DNA from: Intrasporangium calvum
GTDB taxonomy: Bacteria; Actinomycetota; Actinomycetes; Actinomycetales; Dermatophilaceae
NCBI RefSeq assembly: GCF_028446585.1
Contig: NZ_JAPFQL010000033.1
Coordinates: forward strand, 1 to 54,111
Direction: 5' to 3'
Length of the DNA stretch: 54,111 bases
In this document: positions 17,832 through 28,104 of the stretch, piece by piece
Position numbering within the stretch: the first letter of the stretch is position 1
Layout: each line of letters opens with the position of its first letter
Program-made: the position numbers and the translations under genes
The notes under the pieces: model-generated
The model's database searches: none
The model's input: only the letters and a program-made list of their open reading frames with translations
Told to the model about the DNA's origin: nothing

Positions 17832-19093
17832 TGTCCGTTGCCGACACGCTTGCCGAGTCCGCCGACGCGATCGCGCAGGGCACGGGAAAGACCCACGTCG
17901 ACCCTGCTGTCGCGCGCGGTTTCGTGCCCGAGCAGTCCCGCGCCGAGCGCACCGCGTCGTTCGACCTCGCCGACTTCGCCGTGCCCAAGGGCCGCGAGGA
18001 GGAGTGGCGCTTCACCCCGGTGAAGAAGCTCGCCGCCCTGCTCGCCGAGGGCACCAGCCCCGCCCTCGACTGGGCCGTCGACCTCACCGACGGCGTCACC
18101 ACGACCACCATCTCCGCGGACGAGGCGCGGGGGCTCGGCATCCTGCCCCCGCAGGACCGCGCCGCCGCCGTGGCCGCGGCCGGGGCGCCCTCGGTGCTCC
18201 TCGTCGAGGTCGCCGCCGAGGCTGAGCTCGACGCGCCGGTCCGCCTGCGCCTCGACGGGACGGGAGTCGACGGGGCGGCCCACGCCCACGTCGTCATCCG
18301 CGCCGGCCACCACTCCCGGGCCACGGTCGTCATCGACCACCAGGGCTCCGGGCAGCTGACCGAGCTCGTGTCCGTGCTCACCGAGGACGCGTCCGACCTG
18401 ACGGTCGTCGCCGGCCAGCGGTGGGACGACGACGCGATCCACCTCGCCCAGCACGACGCCCTGGTGGGCCGCGACTCGACCTACCGGCACATCTCCGTGA
18501 CGCTCGGTGGCGCGATCGTCCGCCTCAACGCCAACGTCCGCTACGCCGGTCCGGGCGGCGACGCGACGCTCCTCGGCGTCTACTTCGCCGACTCGGGCCA
18601 GCACCTGGAGCACCGGTCCTTCGTCGACCACAACGCCGCGCACTGCAAGAGCCACGTCACCTACAAGGGTGCGCTCCAGGGCGAGACGGCCCGCACCGTG
18701 TGGGTCGGCGACGCGCTGATCCGCGCGGCGGCCGAGGGCACCGACACCTACGAGCTCAACCGCAACCTCATCCTCACCGACGGCGCCCGCGCCGACTCGG
18801 TGCCCAACCTCGAGATCGAGACGGGCGAGATCGAGGGCGCCGGACACGCCTCGGCGACGGGCCGCTTCGACGACCTGCAGCTCTTCTACCTGCAGGCCCG
18901 CGGTATCCCAGAGGAAGAGGCCAAGCGCCTCGTCGTGCGGGGCTTCTTCGCCGACATCGTCCGCGAGATCCCCCTCGCCGACCTCCGGGACGAGGTGAGC
19001 GCCGCCATCGAGGAGGAGCTCGCCACGACCGCCTACGCCGCGCCCACCGGTGCGGCCACCGACCACTCGCTCGACAGCACCAAGGAGAACTGA
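17831..19093 (+). CDS. sufD: Fe-S cluster assembly protein SufD
   Basis: Partner of SufB in the SufBC2D scaffold; stabilises the complex and takes part in iron acquisition. 420 residues with the β-helix core typical of the SufB/D family: EWRFTPVKKLAALL in the N-terminal region, HRSFVDHNAAHCKSHVTYKG with the conserved His/Cys near residue 270, and the shared C-terminal EEEAKRLVVRGFFADIV. It begins inside the last codon of sufB and ends 5 nt before sufC. Ends with a short Thr/Ala-rich tail. Confidence 0.95.
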   Translation: MSVADTLAESADAIAQGTGKTHVDPAVARGFVPEQSRAERTASFDLADFAVPKGREEEWRFTPVKKLAALLAEGTSPALDWAVDLTDGVTTTTISADEARGLGILPPQDRAAAVAAAGAPSVLLVEVAAEAELDAPVRLRLDGTGVDGAAHAHVVIRAGHHSRATVVIDHQGSGQLTELVSVLTEDASDLTVVAGQRWDDDAIHLAQHDALVGRDSTYRHISVTLGGAIVRLNANVRYAGPGGDATLLGVYFADSGQHLEHRSFVDHNAAHCKSHVTYKGALQGETARTVWVGDALIRAAAEGTDTYELNRNLILTDGARADSVPNLEIETGEIEGAGHASATGRFDDLQLFYLQARGIPEEEAKRLVVRGFFADIVREIPLADLRDEVSAAIEEELATTAYAAPTGAATDHSLDSTKEN

Positions 19094-19098
19094 CCCAC

Positions 19099-21209
<2,111 letters not shown>

Positions 21210-21210
21210 G

Positions 21211-21723
21211 ATGGACCTCTACCAGGAGCTCATCCTCGAGCACTCCAAGCGCCCGCACCACGCCGGCCTGCGCGAGCCCTTCACCGCCGAGGTGCACCAC
21301 ATCAACCCCACCTGCGGTGACGAGGTGACTCTGCGGGTCGCGGTCTCGGAGGACGGCGGTGAGGCGGTCGTCCAGGACCTCTCCTACGACGCCAAGGGCT
21401 GCTCCATCTCGGTGGCCTCGTCGTCCGTCCTGGCTGACGAGGTGATCGGCCGTCCCGTGTCCGAGGCCCTCGAGACCGTCGAGGCGATGCGCACCATGCT
21501 CACCTCCAAGGGCAAGGTCGCCGGCGACGAAGAGGTCATCGGCGACGGTGTCGCCTTCGCCGGCGTCGCCAAGTACCCCGCCCGGGTCAAGTGCGCCCTG
21601 CTCGGCTGGACCGCCTTCACCGACGCCCTCGCCCGATCCGGCCAGGACATCGCGCGGCCGCGCACGACGACCAGCCCGCTATCCAGCTCAGCCAAGCCCA
21701 CGACCACGGGAGCCACGTCATGA
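21211..21723 (+). CDS. sufU: SufU sulfurtransferase/scaffold
   Basis: Zinc-dependent sulfur acceptor that takes persulfide from SufS (IscU-like fold). 170 residues. Metal/persulfide cysteines appear in NPTCGDEVTL (near residue 35), AKGCSISVASSS (near 64) and VKCALLGW (near 130), as in Gram-positive SufU. The last ~25 residues after WTAFTDAL are Ser/Thr/Ala-rich and extend beyond the usual end. Overlaps the next gene by 4 bp (ATGA). Confidence 0.93.
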   Translation: MDLYQELILEHSKRPHHAGLREPFTAEVHHINPTCGDEVTLRVAVSEDGGEAVVQDLSYDAKGCSISVASSSVLADEVIGRPVSEALETVEAMRTMLTSKGKVAGDEEVIGDGVAFAGVAKYPARVKCALLGWTAFTDALARSGQDIARPRTTTSPLSSSAKPTTTGATS

Positions 21724-22046
21724 CCGCCCAGACCACCCCTGCGAACGTCGCGGACGTCGAGGAGGCGATGCGCGACGTCGTCGACCCCGAGCTCGGCATC
21801 AACGTCGTCGACCTCGGCCTCGTCTACGGCATCACCGTCGACTCGCAGTCGCACGCCGTCATCGACATGACCCTGACCTCGGCCGCGTGCCCGCTGACCG
21901 ACGTCATCGAGGACCAGACGGCCCAGGCGCTCGAGGGGCTCGTGGCCTCCCACCGGATCAACTGGGTCTGGATGCCGCCATGGGGTCCGGACAAGATCAC
22001 CGAGGACGGCCGCGAGCAGCTGCGCGCCCTCGGCTTCAACCTCTGA
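21720..22046 (+). CDS. sufT: SufT/MIP18-family (DUF59) Fe-S assembly factor
   Basis: 108-residue protein of the DUF59/MIP18 family, acting in Fe-S protein maturation at the end of actinobacterial suf operons. Motifs: DVVDPELGINVVDLGLVYGI near residue 20 and DMTLTSAACPLTDVIEDQ near 55, with the conserved cysteine, plus the C-terminal VWMPPWGPDKITEDGREQLRALGF. The ATG at 21720 overlaps the sufU stop. Last gene of the suf operon proper. Confidence 0.92.
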   Translation: MTAQTTPANVADVEEAMRDVVDPELGINVVDLGLVYGITVDSQSHAVIDMTLTSAACPLTDVIEDQTAQALEGLVASHRINWVWMPPWGPDKITEDGREQLRALGFNL

Positions 22047-22071
22047 TCGTCGGCCCGATACCTCGCCGACC

Positions 22072-22686
22072 GTGACCCGTGTCGTCGAGGTCGAGCCCGA
22101 GCGGCTCGACCGGTGGCTCGCCGGGTTCGCGGAGCGCCACGGACCCTTTGACGCCACCCGCGAGGACACCGCGGGTGGCGTCGTCGTCCGCGCCGAGGCG
22201 CCCGACGGTGCGACCGCCGTCGCGACGCCGTTCGCCCACGACCCGCTGGGGATCGTCCTGGTCCGCCGCGGTGGCTATGCCGTGGCGCTCGCGGCAGGCG
22301 GGCGCCTGGGGGAGAGCAAGGTCGGCAGGCGACACGTCCAGTCCCGGACGGCAGCGGGCGGCTGGTCCCAGCAGCGGTTCGCCAGGCGGCGCGGCAAGCA
22401 GGCCGACGAGCTCGTCGTCGCCGTCGTGGGACACGCACGGCGGATCCTGCTCGGTGATGACGAATCTCCCGCTGCGGGGGCGGCGGGGTTGCCTCGTGCC
22501 CTGGTCATCGGCGGCGACCGAGCCCTGGTCCAGCAGGTGCTCGAGGCCCCCGCGCTGCGGTCGTTGCAGGGCCTGCCGGTGCGCGAGCTCTACGACCTTC
22601 CCGATCCGCGCCGGGACGTCCTCGAGACGGCCCTGCGGCGCGGCCGGAGCTACCGGATCGCCATCACCGACCCGCCTGCGGCCTGA
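22072..22686 (+). CDS. acVLRF1-family peptidyl-tRNA hydrolase
   Basis: 204 residues resembling the actinobacterial Vms1-like release factor 1 family, whose eukaryotic relatives (Vms1/ANKZF1) cleave nascent-chain tRNA on stalled large ribosomal subunits. The catalytic-loop-like segment GGWSQQRFARRRGKQADELV (near residue 95) with its Gln pair is the signature. The GTG at 22072 follows the sufT stop by 25 nt without a clear ribosome-binding site, so it is probably co-transcribed with suf. Family assignment rests on the loop and general layout; ribosome rescue is inferred from the family. Confidence 0.8.
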   Translation: MTRVVEVEPERLDRWLAGFAERHGPFDATREDTAGGVVVRAEAPDGATAVATPFAHDPLGIVLVRRGGYAVALAAGGRLGESKVGRRHVQSRTAAGGWSQQRFARRRGKQADELVVAVVGHARRILLGDDESPAAGAAGLPRALVIGGDRALVQQVLEAPALRSLQGLPVRELYDLPDPRRDVLETALRRGRSYRIAITDPPAA

Positions 22687-22693
22687 GGGCGCC

Positions 22694-23662
22694 TCAGCTG
22701 ACGGACTCGACTCCGAACGTGTTGCACTGGTTGATGTCGCCCGTCTCCCAGCCCTGGTTGAACCAGCTCATCCGGGCCTCGGCGGAACCGTGGGTCCAGT
22801 TCTCGGGGGTGACGCGGCCCTGCATCTTCTCCTGGATGCGGTCGTCACCGACGGCGGCGGCAGCGGACATGGCCGACCGGATGTCGTCCTGGGTGATCGG
22901 CTTGAGCAGCGGCGTGCCGTTCGCGTCCGTCGTCTCGGTGGCGTGCTTGACCCACGTGCCTGCGAGGCAGTCGGCCATCAGCTCGATCCGCACCGCGCCG
23001 GAGTTCGGGCCCTGCGGGTCCTGCTGGGCGCGGTTGAGGATGCCGAGGAGGTTCTGGACATGGTGGCCGTACTCGTGCGCGATGACGTACTCCTTGGCGA
23101 GCTGCCCACCGTCGGCCCCGAACTTGCTCTCCAGCTCCTGGAAGAAGCTGGCGTCGACGTAGACCTTCGAGTCGAGCGGGCAGTAGAACGGACCGACCTG
23201 CGAGCTGGCCGTCCCACAGCCGGACTGGACCTGGCCCTCGTAGATGACGGTCCGCGCCATCTCGTAGTTGACCTGGTACTTCGGGAGCGTCTTGGTCCAG
23301 TAGTCGTTGGCGCTGTTGACCGTCGCGATGATGAGGCAGACGTCGTCCTTGTTGGCGTCCGCACCGGTCTTGCACTGGGAGAACTCGGACTCGGAGACCT
23401 GCCCGGCCGCCCCCACCTGCTCCGGCTGGAGCTGCTGCGAGGGCAGGCCGCCGCCTGAGCCGCTGCCCCCCGAGTCGCCCCCGAGGATGTTGCCTCCGCC
23501 GAAGATGAGCATGAGCACGAGCAGGATGAGGCCGCCGATGCCGCCCCCGACCTGGATGCCGCCGGGGAAGTTGCCGCCGCCACCGCCGCCACGCCCGAAG
23601 CCGCCGCCACCGCCGCTCTGGACCTGCGAGGTGTCGAGCTGGGCGTTCTCGTTGAAGCTCAT
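22694..23662 (-). CDS. neutral zinc metallopeptidase (YpfJ-like)
   Basis: 322-residue putative membrane-anchored metalloprotease. The N-terminal ~35 residues are extremely Gly-rich (runs of GGGG with Phe/Arg), followed by one transmembrane helix (GIGGLILLVLMLIFGG, about 40-56), then an extracellular domain with zinc motif AHEYGHHVQNLLG near residue 193 and ELMADCLAGTW downstream giving the third ligand. Paired cysteines (SQCK, DVCL, SGCG, FYCP, QCNTF) suggest disulfides. ATG start with GGAG 6 nt upstream. Belongs to the putative neutral zinc metallopeptidase family (PF04228); substrates unknown. Converges on the suf/acVLRF1 block. Confidence 0.88.
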   Translation of the reverse strand: MSFNENAQLDTSQVQSGGGGGFGRGGGGGGNFPGGIQVGGGIGGLILLVLMLIFGGGNILGGDSGGSGSGGGLPSQQLQPEQVGAAGQVSESEFSQCKTGADANKDDVCLIIATVNSANDYWTKTLPKYQVNYEMARTVIYEGQVQSGCGTASSQVGPFYCPLDSKVYVDASFFQELESKFGADGGQLAKEYVIAHEYGHHVQNLLGILNRAQQDPQGPNSGAVRIELMADCLAGTWVKHATETTDANGTPLLKPITQDDIRSAMSAAAAVGDDRIQEKMQGRVTPENWTHGSAEARMSWFNQGWETGDINQCNTFGVESVS

Positions 23663-23767
23663 GTCACGCTCCTGATGGAGATTGGGTCCGAGACGTCCCG
23701 GACCGTCGCTGCGTCAACCCTAGTCACCGCCACGTACCCAGAGTGAGCACCCGGCGATCGCATGTCG

Positions 23768-24784
23768 TCACTCGATGACGACAGCATCGGGGTAGGCGGT
23801 GGTCAGGCGCATGCGCACCGGGACGATGTCGCCGACCAACGGGGGAGTGACTCCTGCAGGGAGCGTGAGGAGGCTGCACTGCATGTGCGGCGGCTCGGCG
23901 AACCGCGGCATGGTGCCACTCACCGTGAAGGGAGACCGGACCCGGTGCGCGGCCTCGAGCATGCCCTCGGCGACGGCGATGGCGCGGCTCCGGGCCGTCG
24001 CCGCAGAGGCAGGAGACTCCATGGCCACCCCGTGGGAGGTGCCCCCGCTGACGACGACGAGATGACCGGCCGGCTGGGGCCGCTGACGGTAGCCCACCCG
24101 GTCGCCCTTGGACAGGGGGCGCACGTCGAGGACGTGGGCCCTGACCTCATAGGCCGAACGGTCCGCGAGCCACAGGTCGGTGCCGACCCGCGCGGCGAAG
24201 CGGTGCTCCGGGAAGCGATGCCGGAGCGCTGCCACCTCGTCGGAGGTCGTGTGCGAGACGAAGAAGGGCCGGATGCCGCCGACCGCCTCGACGAAGCGAC
24301 TGATCTCGTCGATGTGGCCCGAGCCGAGTGGCAGGTGGAGCGTCACGCCCTCCCCGTGCCCGGCCGCCATGAGGTCGCCCACCTTCTCGACCGGGGCGCC
24401 GAAGCGACCCATCGAGGTCAGGCCCTCGACGACGACGCGCGCAGCGGCGTTGGCGACCAGCAGCGCATCGAGGTCCACGCGCGCAGTGATGGTGTGCACG
24501 AGGCGGCCCTCGCCGACCTGAGGGAGACCGGCATGGATGGCGGCTCGGAACGGCTCCATGACCAGGACGTCACCAGGGAAACCAGCGAGCGCACCGGGCA
24601 CCTCGGCATACGTTCCCACCGCCACCATGGGGACGCGCAGCCGGCTGGCCTCTGCGTAGAGCGTCGCCGGCCCGAACCCGTAGCCGTTTCCCTTGATCAC
24701 CGGGACGAGGCCAGGGTTTGCAGCGAGCGCAGCGTCCTGGGCGGCGCGCCACTTGGCGCCGTCGACGTGCAGTGTCAGGGCCAC
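23768..24784 (-). CDS. alanine racemase-like fold-type III PLP protein
   Basis: 338 residues with an alanine-racemase-type TIM barrel: the PLP-lysine segment LVPVIKGNGYGFGPATLYAEA (Lys ~31) is clear and FFVSHTTSDEV/RVGTDLWL follow. The C-terminal domain is short compared with ~370 aa housekeeping Alr. GTG start 4 nt after the femX stop, so it is the second gene of a femX pair, and a cell-wall function (supplying or modifying an amino acid for peptidoglycan bridges) is likely by context. Whether it racemises alanine is not established; the housekeeping alr may be elsewhere. Confidence 0.8.
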   Translation of the reverse strand: MALTLHVDGAKWRAAQDAALAANPGLVPVIKGNGYGFGPATLYAEASRLRVPMVAVGTYAEVPGALAGFPGDVLVMEPFRAAIHAGLPQVGEGRLVHTITARVDLDALLVANAAARVVVEGLTSMGRFGAPVEKVGDLMAAGHGEGVTLHLPLGSGHIDEISRFVEAVGGIRPFFVSHTTSDEVAALRHRFPEHRFAARVGTDLWLADRSAYEVRAHVLDVRPLSKGDRVGYRQRPQPAGHLVVVSGGTSHGVAMESPASAATARSRAIAVAEGMLEAAHRVRSPFTVSGTMPRFAEPPHMQCSLLTLPAGVTPPLVGDIVPVRMRLTTAYPDAVVIE

Positions 24785-24788
24785 GGCG

Positions 24789-25907
24789 TCACCTGCGCTT
24801 CATGTAGAGGTCGAAGGCTGCGTAGAGGACCCGGTTGAGGGGGAGGTCCCACTCACCGGCGAGCCGCACCGCCTCGCCGCCGGTCCCGACCTTGAACCGG
24901 ATGAGGCCGATGTGCGGGTTGTCCTCCGCGACGGTGTTGGTGATGCCCCGCAGGTCGTAGGTGGTGGCGCCCGCGGCCAGGGCGTCCCGCATCATCTGCC
25001 ACTGGATCGCCGTGGAGCCCTGCAGCTCGCGTTTGGCAGCCGTGGACGCGCCGTAGGAGTACCAGGCATGCTCGCCGACGCGGATGAAGACCGTGGCCGC
25101 AAGGACGTCGCCCTCGTGCTCGGCGAGGTAGACGCGGATCCGGTCCGGGTCCTCGCTCGACATGACGCGGTACATCCGCTCGAAGTACTCGACCCCGCGA
25201 GGGGTGAACCGGTCCCGCTCCGCAGTCTCGAGGTAGACCCGGTGGAAGGTCCCGATGTCGCTCGCGTCCCCGATCCGGACGGTGACGCCGTTCTTCTGGG
25301 TCTTCTTGATGTTGCGCCGCCACAGCTGGTTCATCCCCGCGAGCAGGTCGGCCTCCGAGCGACCCGCGAGGGGGACCTGGAAGACGTACTCCGGCTGGCC
25401 GGCGGAGAAGCCGTCCTCCGGCGAGAGGTGCTTGAACCCGAGTCGGCGGAGCGTCTCGACGACAGAGGTGCCCACCGGCTCGACGACGTCTGGAGTGGCC
25501 TGGTCGTAGCGGGTCGTCGCGGGGTCGCTGATCGCTGCCTTGATCGTGGGGGCCTGCCAGCGGTGGGTCGGGACCGGGGGACCGATCCGAAGGGCGAAGG
25601 CGCCCTTGGCCTTGAGATGGTCCCGGAGCGCCCGGAGCAGCTCCACGAGCCGAGGCGAGTCCCAGGCGATGCACGGACCCTCGGGAAGGTAGGCGAGCGA
25701 ACGGCCGACCTTCGGCAGGCTCCGGTGCAGGACGAGGGCAGCCCCGACCATCGTCTCCCCGTCGAACCAGCCGATCGACTCGTGCCGCCAGTCGGTCTTG
25801 ACGTCCCCCCAGGCGGGTGTCTGCAGGAAGCTTGCCGACGGCTGCGTCTGCAGCCAGGCGAGGTGCTCGTCGGCGCTGATGTCGCGGACGGTTATCGGGG
25901 CGCTCAC
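24789..25907 (-). CDS. FemX-type peptidoglycan interpeptide-bridge aminoacyltransferase
   Basis: FemABX-family ligase (372 aa) with two GNAT-like halves that adds an amino acid from aminoacyl-tRNA to the lipid II stem peptide. Motifs: SFLQTPAWGDVKTDWRHESI at the start, LPEGPCIAWDS near residue 92, LWRRNIKKTQKNGVTVR near 210, and the C-terminal YSYGASTAAKRELQGSTAIQ then YDLRGITN, GLIRFKVGTGGE, all conserved in lipid II:glycine glycyltransferases. GTG start, 8 nt after TAGCGT (complement of 25916-25921), nearly leaderless. Followed at 4 nt by the alanine-racemase-like gene. The amino acid added cannot be told from sequence. Confidence 0.88.
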   Translation of the reverse strand: MSAPITVRDISADEHLAWLQTQPSASFLQTPAWGDVKTDWRHESIGWFDGETMVGAALVLHRSLPKVGRSLAYLPEGPCIAWDSPRLVELLRALRDHLKAKGAFALRIGPPVPTHRWQAPTIKAAISDPATTRYDQATPDVVEPVGTSVVETLRRLGFKHLSPEDGFSAGQPEYVFQVPLAGRSEADLLAGMNQLWRRNIKKTQKNGVTVRIGDASDIGTFHRVYLETAERDRFTPRGVEYFERMYRVMSSEDPDRIRVYLAEHEGDVLAATVFIRVGEHAWYSYGASTAAKRELQGSTAIQWQMMRDALAAGATTYDLRGITNTVAEDNPHIGLIRFKVGTGGEAVRLAGEWDLPLNRVLYAAFDLYMKRR

Positions 25908-26113
25908 GGAGCGTCACGCTACCGGAGGCGAGCAGATCGGGCGGCAGGTGCCGCCGCGTCTCCGCCCGGCCCTCGTAGCGACCCGGGCCCACCTCAGCCG
26001 TCAGCTCCTGCGCGTCCTGCGCGCGCTAGTCCGTCGAGAGCACGCCGCCCACGCTGGCAGAATGGAGGGGTTGCCAAGCCGCTGACGCATTGCGGCACCA
26101 GAGAGGATTCGCC

Positions 26114-27712
26114 GTGATCGTCGCCACCGGGATCGAGCTGCGCGCGGGCGCGCGCCTGCTGCTCGAGGACGCCAGCTTCCGCATCGACGCCGGGGACCGG
26201 ATCGGTCTGGTCGGGCGCAACGGCGCGGGGAAGACCACCTTGACCAAGGTGCTGGCGGGGGAGGGGCAGCCGGCCGCAGGGACGGTGACCCGCACCGGGG
26301 CCGTCGGCTACCTGCCCCAGGACCCGCGCACGGGAGACCTCGAGATCCTCGCGCGCGACCGGATCCTGTCAGCCCGCGGGCTGGACGAGATCGTCCGCCG
26401 CCGAGCGGCCGCCGAGGAGCGGATGGCGAGCGAGGACGACAAGCTGCGCGAGAAGGCGATGCGGCAGTACACCCGGCTCGAGGTCGAGTTCGAGGCAGCC
26501 GGCGGCTATGCAGCCGAGTCGGAGGCAGCGGCCATCGCCAGCGCCCTCGGGCTCGACGAGCGGATCCTGACCCAGCCCCTCAGGACTCTGTCGGGAGGTC
26601 AGCGACGCCGCGTCGAGCTCTCGCGAATCCTCTTCTCCGGCAACGAGACCCTGCTGCTGGACGAGCCGACCAACCACCTCGACGCGGACTCGATCGTCTG
26701 GCTGCGCGAGTACCTGCGCGGCTACAAGGGCGGACTGATCGTCATCAGCCACGACGTGGAGATGCTCGACGCGGTGGTCAACAAGGTCTACCACCTGGAC
26801 GCCAACCGATCCGCGCTCGACGTCTACAACATGGGCTGGAAGACCTACCTCCAGCAGCGCGAGACGGATGAACGGCGCCGCAAGCGCGAGCTGGCCAACG
26901 CCCACAAGAAGGCGAGCGCCCTGCTGGCCCAGGCCGACAAGATGCGCGCCAAGGCGACCAAGGCAACTGCCGCACAGAACATGGCCAAGCGGGCCGAGCG
27001 GCTCCTCGCGGGGGTCGAGGGTGAGCGGGTGCAGGACAAGGTCGCCAAGCTGCGCTTCCCGAAGCCGGCGCCGTGCGGCAAGACGCCGCTGCGTGCGTCG
27101 GGGCTGTCGCGGTCGTACGGCTCACTCGAGGTCTTCACCGACGTCGACCTCGCCATCGACAGGGGGAGCAAGGTCGTCGTGCTGGGCCTCAACGGTGCCG
27201 GCAAGACGACGTTGCTGCGGATGCTGGCCGGGGTGGACGAGCCCGACACCGGCGAGGTGGAACCCGGGCACGGGCTCAAGCTCGGCTACTACGCGCAGGA
27301 GCACGAGAACCTCGACGTCGACCGCACCGTGCTGCAGAACATGAAGTCGGCCGCGCCCGACCTCGGCGAGACGGACGTGCGCAAGGTGCTCGGCTCCTTC
27401 CTCTTCTCCGGCGACGACGTCGAGAAGCCGGCCGGAGTGCTCTCCGGCGGCGAGAAGACGCGCCTGTCCCTGGCCATGCTCGTCGTGTCGGCGGCCAACG
27501 TGCTCCTCCTCGACGAGCCGACCAACAACCTCGACCCCGCCTCCAGAGCGGAGATCCTGGGAGCGCTTTCGACGTACGAGGGTGCCGTGGTCCTGGTCAC
27601 GCACGACGAGGGCGCCGTCGACGCCCTCGAGCCCGAGCGGATCCTCCTCCTGCCCGATGGGGTGGAAGATCTCTGGGGGCCGGACTACAAGGACCTCATC
27701 GCCCTCGCCTGA
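26114..27712 (+). CDS. ABC-F family ATPase (ribosome-associated)
   Basis: 532 residues with two ABC ATPase domains and no membrane segment, i.e. an ABC-F protein acting on ribosomes (EttA/Uup-like). First domain: GRNGAGKTTLTKVLAG, LSGGQRRRVELSRILF, LLLDEPTNHLD; linker rich in Arg/Lys/Ala (about 250-310) as in ABC-F proteins; second domain: GLNGAGKTTLLRMLAG, LSGGEKTRLSLAMLVV, LLLDEPTNNLD. The GTG at 26114 has GAGAGGA 6 nt upstream and is preferred over the TTG at 26090. Whether it confers antibiotic resistance or is housekeeping is unclear; no antibiotic genes are nearby. Confidence 0.92.
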   Translation: MIVATGIELRAGARLLLEDASFRIDAGDRIGLVGRNGAGKTTLTKVLAGEGQPAAGTVTRTGAVGYLPQDPRTGDLEILARDRILSARGLDEIVRRRAAAEERMASEDDKLREKAMRQYTRLEVEFEAAGGYAAESEAAAIASALGLDERILTQPLRTLSGGQRRRVELSRILFSGNETLLLDEPTNHLDADSIVWLREYLRGYKGGLIVISHDVEMLDAVVNKVYHLDANRSALDVYNMGWKTYLQQRETDERRRKRELANAHKKASALLAQADKMRAKATKATAAQNMAKRAERLLAGVEGERVQDKVAKLRFPKPAPCGKTPLRASGLSRSYGSLEVFTDVDLAIDRGSKVVVLGLNGAGKTTLLRMLAGVDEPDTGEVEPGHGLKLGYYAQEHENLDVDRTVLQNMKSAAPDLGETDVRKVLGSFLFSGDDVEKPAGVLSGGEKTRLSLAMLVVSAANVLLLDEPTNNLDPASRAEILGALSTYEGAVVLVTHDEGAVDALEPERILLLPDGVEDLWGPDYKDLIALA

Positions 27713-27786
27713 ACATAATAGAAAGTGATCATCCAGATAATGGATGGTTATTGTATCTGGCGGGGCATCCCACGACACTTCAAGGC
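27713..27786. promoter_or_regulatory. AT-rich patch with nested inverted repeats
   Basis: The first ~50 bases after the ABC-F stop are unusually AT-rich for this chromosome. They contain ATCCA-N5-TGGAT (27731-27745) and CCAGATA-N14-TATCTGG (27733-27760), which overlap. GATAAT at 27736-27741 could be a -10 box. Probable promoter/operator of the 62-residue zinc-ribbon gene that starts at 27787. Confidence 0.5.
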
Positions 27787-27975
27787 ATGCCGACCTACCA
27801 CCTCGCGTGCCCGTACTGCGGCGGGGACGACCTGAGTCCCTTCCCGGACCCCATGTCGGCGTGGTCCTGTCTCGACTGCCTCCGGATCCTGCGCGTCGAG
27901 CTCGCCCAGCCGGCCACGGTGTCGGGCTGGGGCGTCCTCCGCGCGGTCCAGCCCGGCGCCACCGCGGCGGCCTGA
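27787..27975 (+). CDS. small zinc-ribbon protein (62 aa)
   Basis: 62 residues beginning MPTYHLACPYCGGDDLSPFP. Two Cys pairs, CPYCGG (8-11) and CLDC (33-36), form a classic zinc ribbon; the rest is a short hydrophobic/Val-Ala tail ending ATAAA. An AAGGC just upstream is a weak ribosome-binding site. I do not recognise a named family. The AT-rich upstream patch with inverted repeats suggests a regulated gene. It may be a metal-binding or redox-linked adaptor, but this is unproven. The gene is conserved-looking (codon use fits, Cys spacing intact) rather than a random frame. Confidence 0.7.
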   Translation: MPTYHLACPYCGGDDLSPFPDPMSAWSCLDCLRILRVELAQPATVSGWGVLRAVQPGATAAA

Positions 27976-28014
27976 GGACCGTCCGGGCACCCAAGGGCGG
28001 CCTCCCGCCCATCG

Positions 28015-28030
28015 AGCCCAGCGGCATACG
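28015..28030 (+). repeat. exact copy of dispersed word AGCCCAGCGGCATACG
   Basis: In the 129-bp gap after the zinc-ribbon gene, 40 nt after its stop, sense orientation, followed by AC (18-mer). GCGGC of the word can pair with GCCGC ~13 nt downstream. Confidence 0.85.
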
Positions 28031-28104
28031 ACCTGGTCGCCGCCACCCCGGGGAATCGTTGTCACCGGCTTGCGGTTGGATCGGAGGACGAAGGAGGACC
28101 CGCC

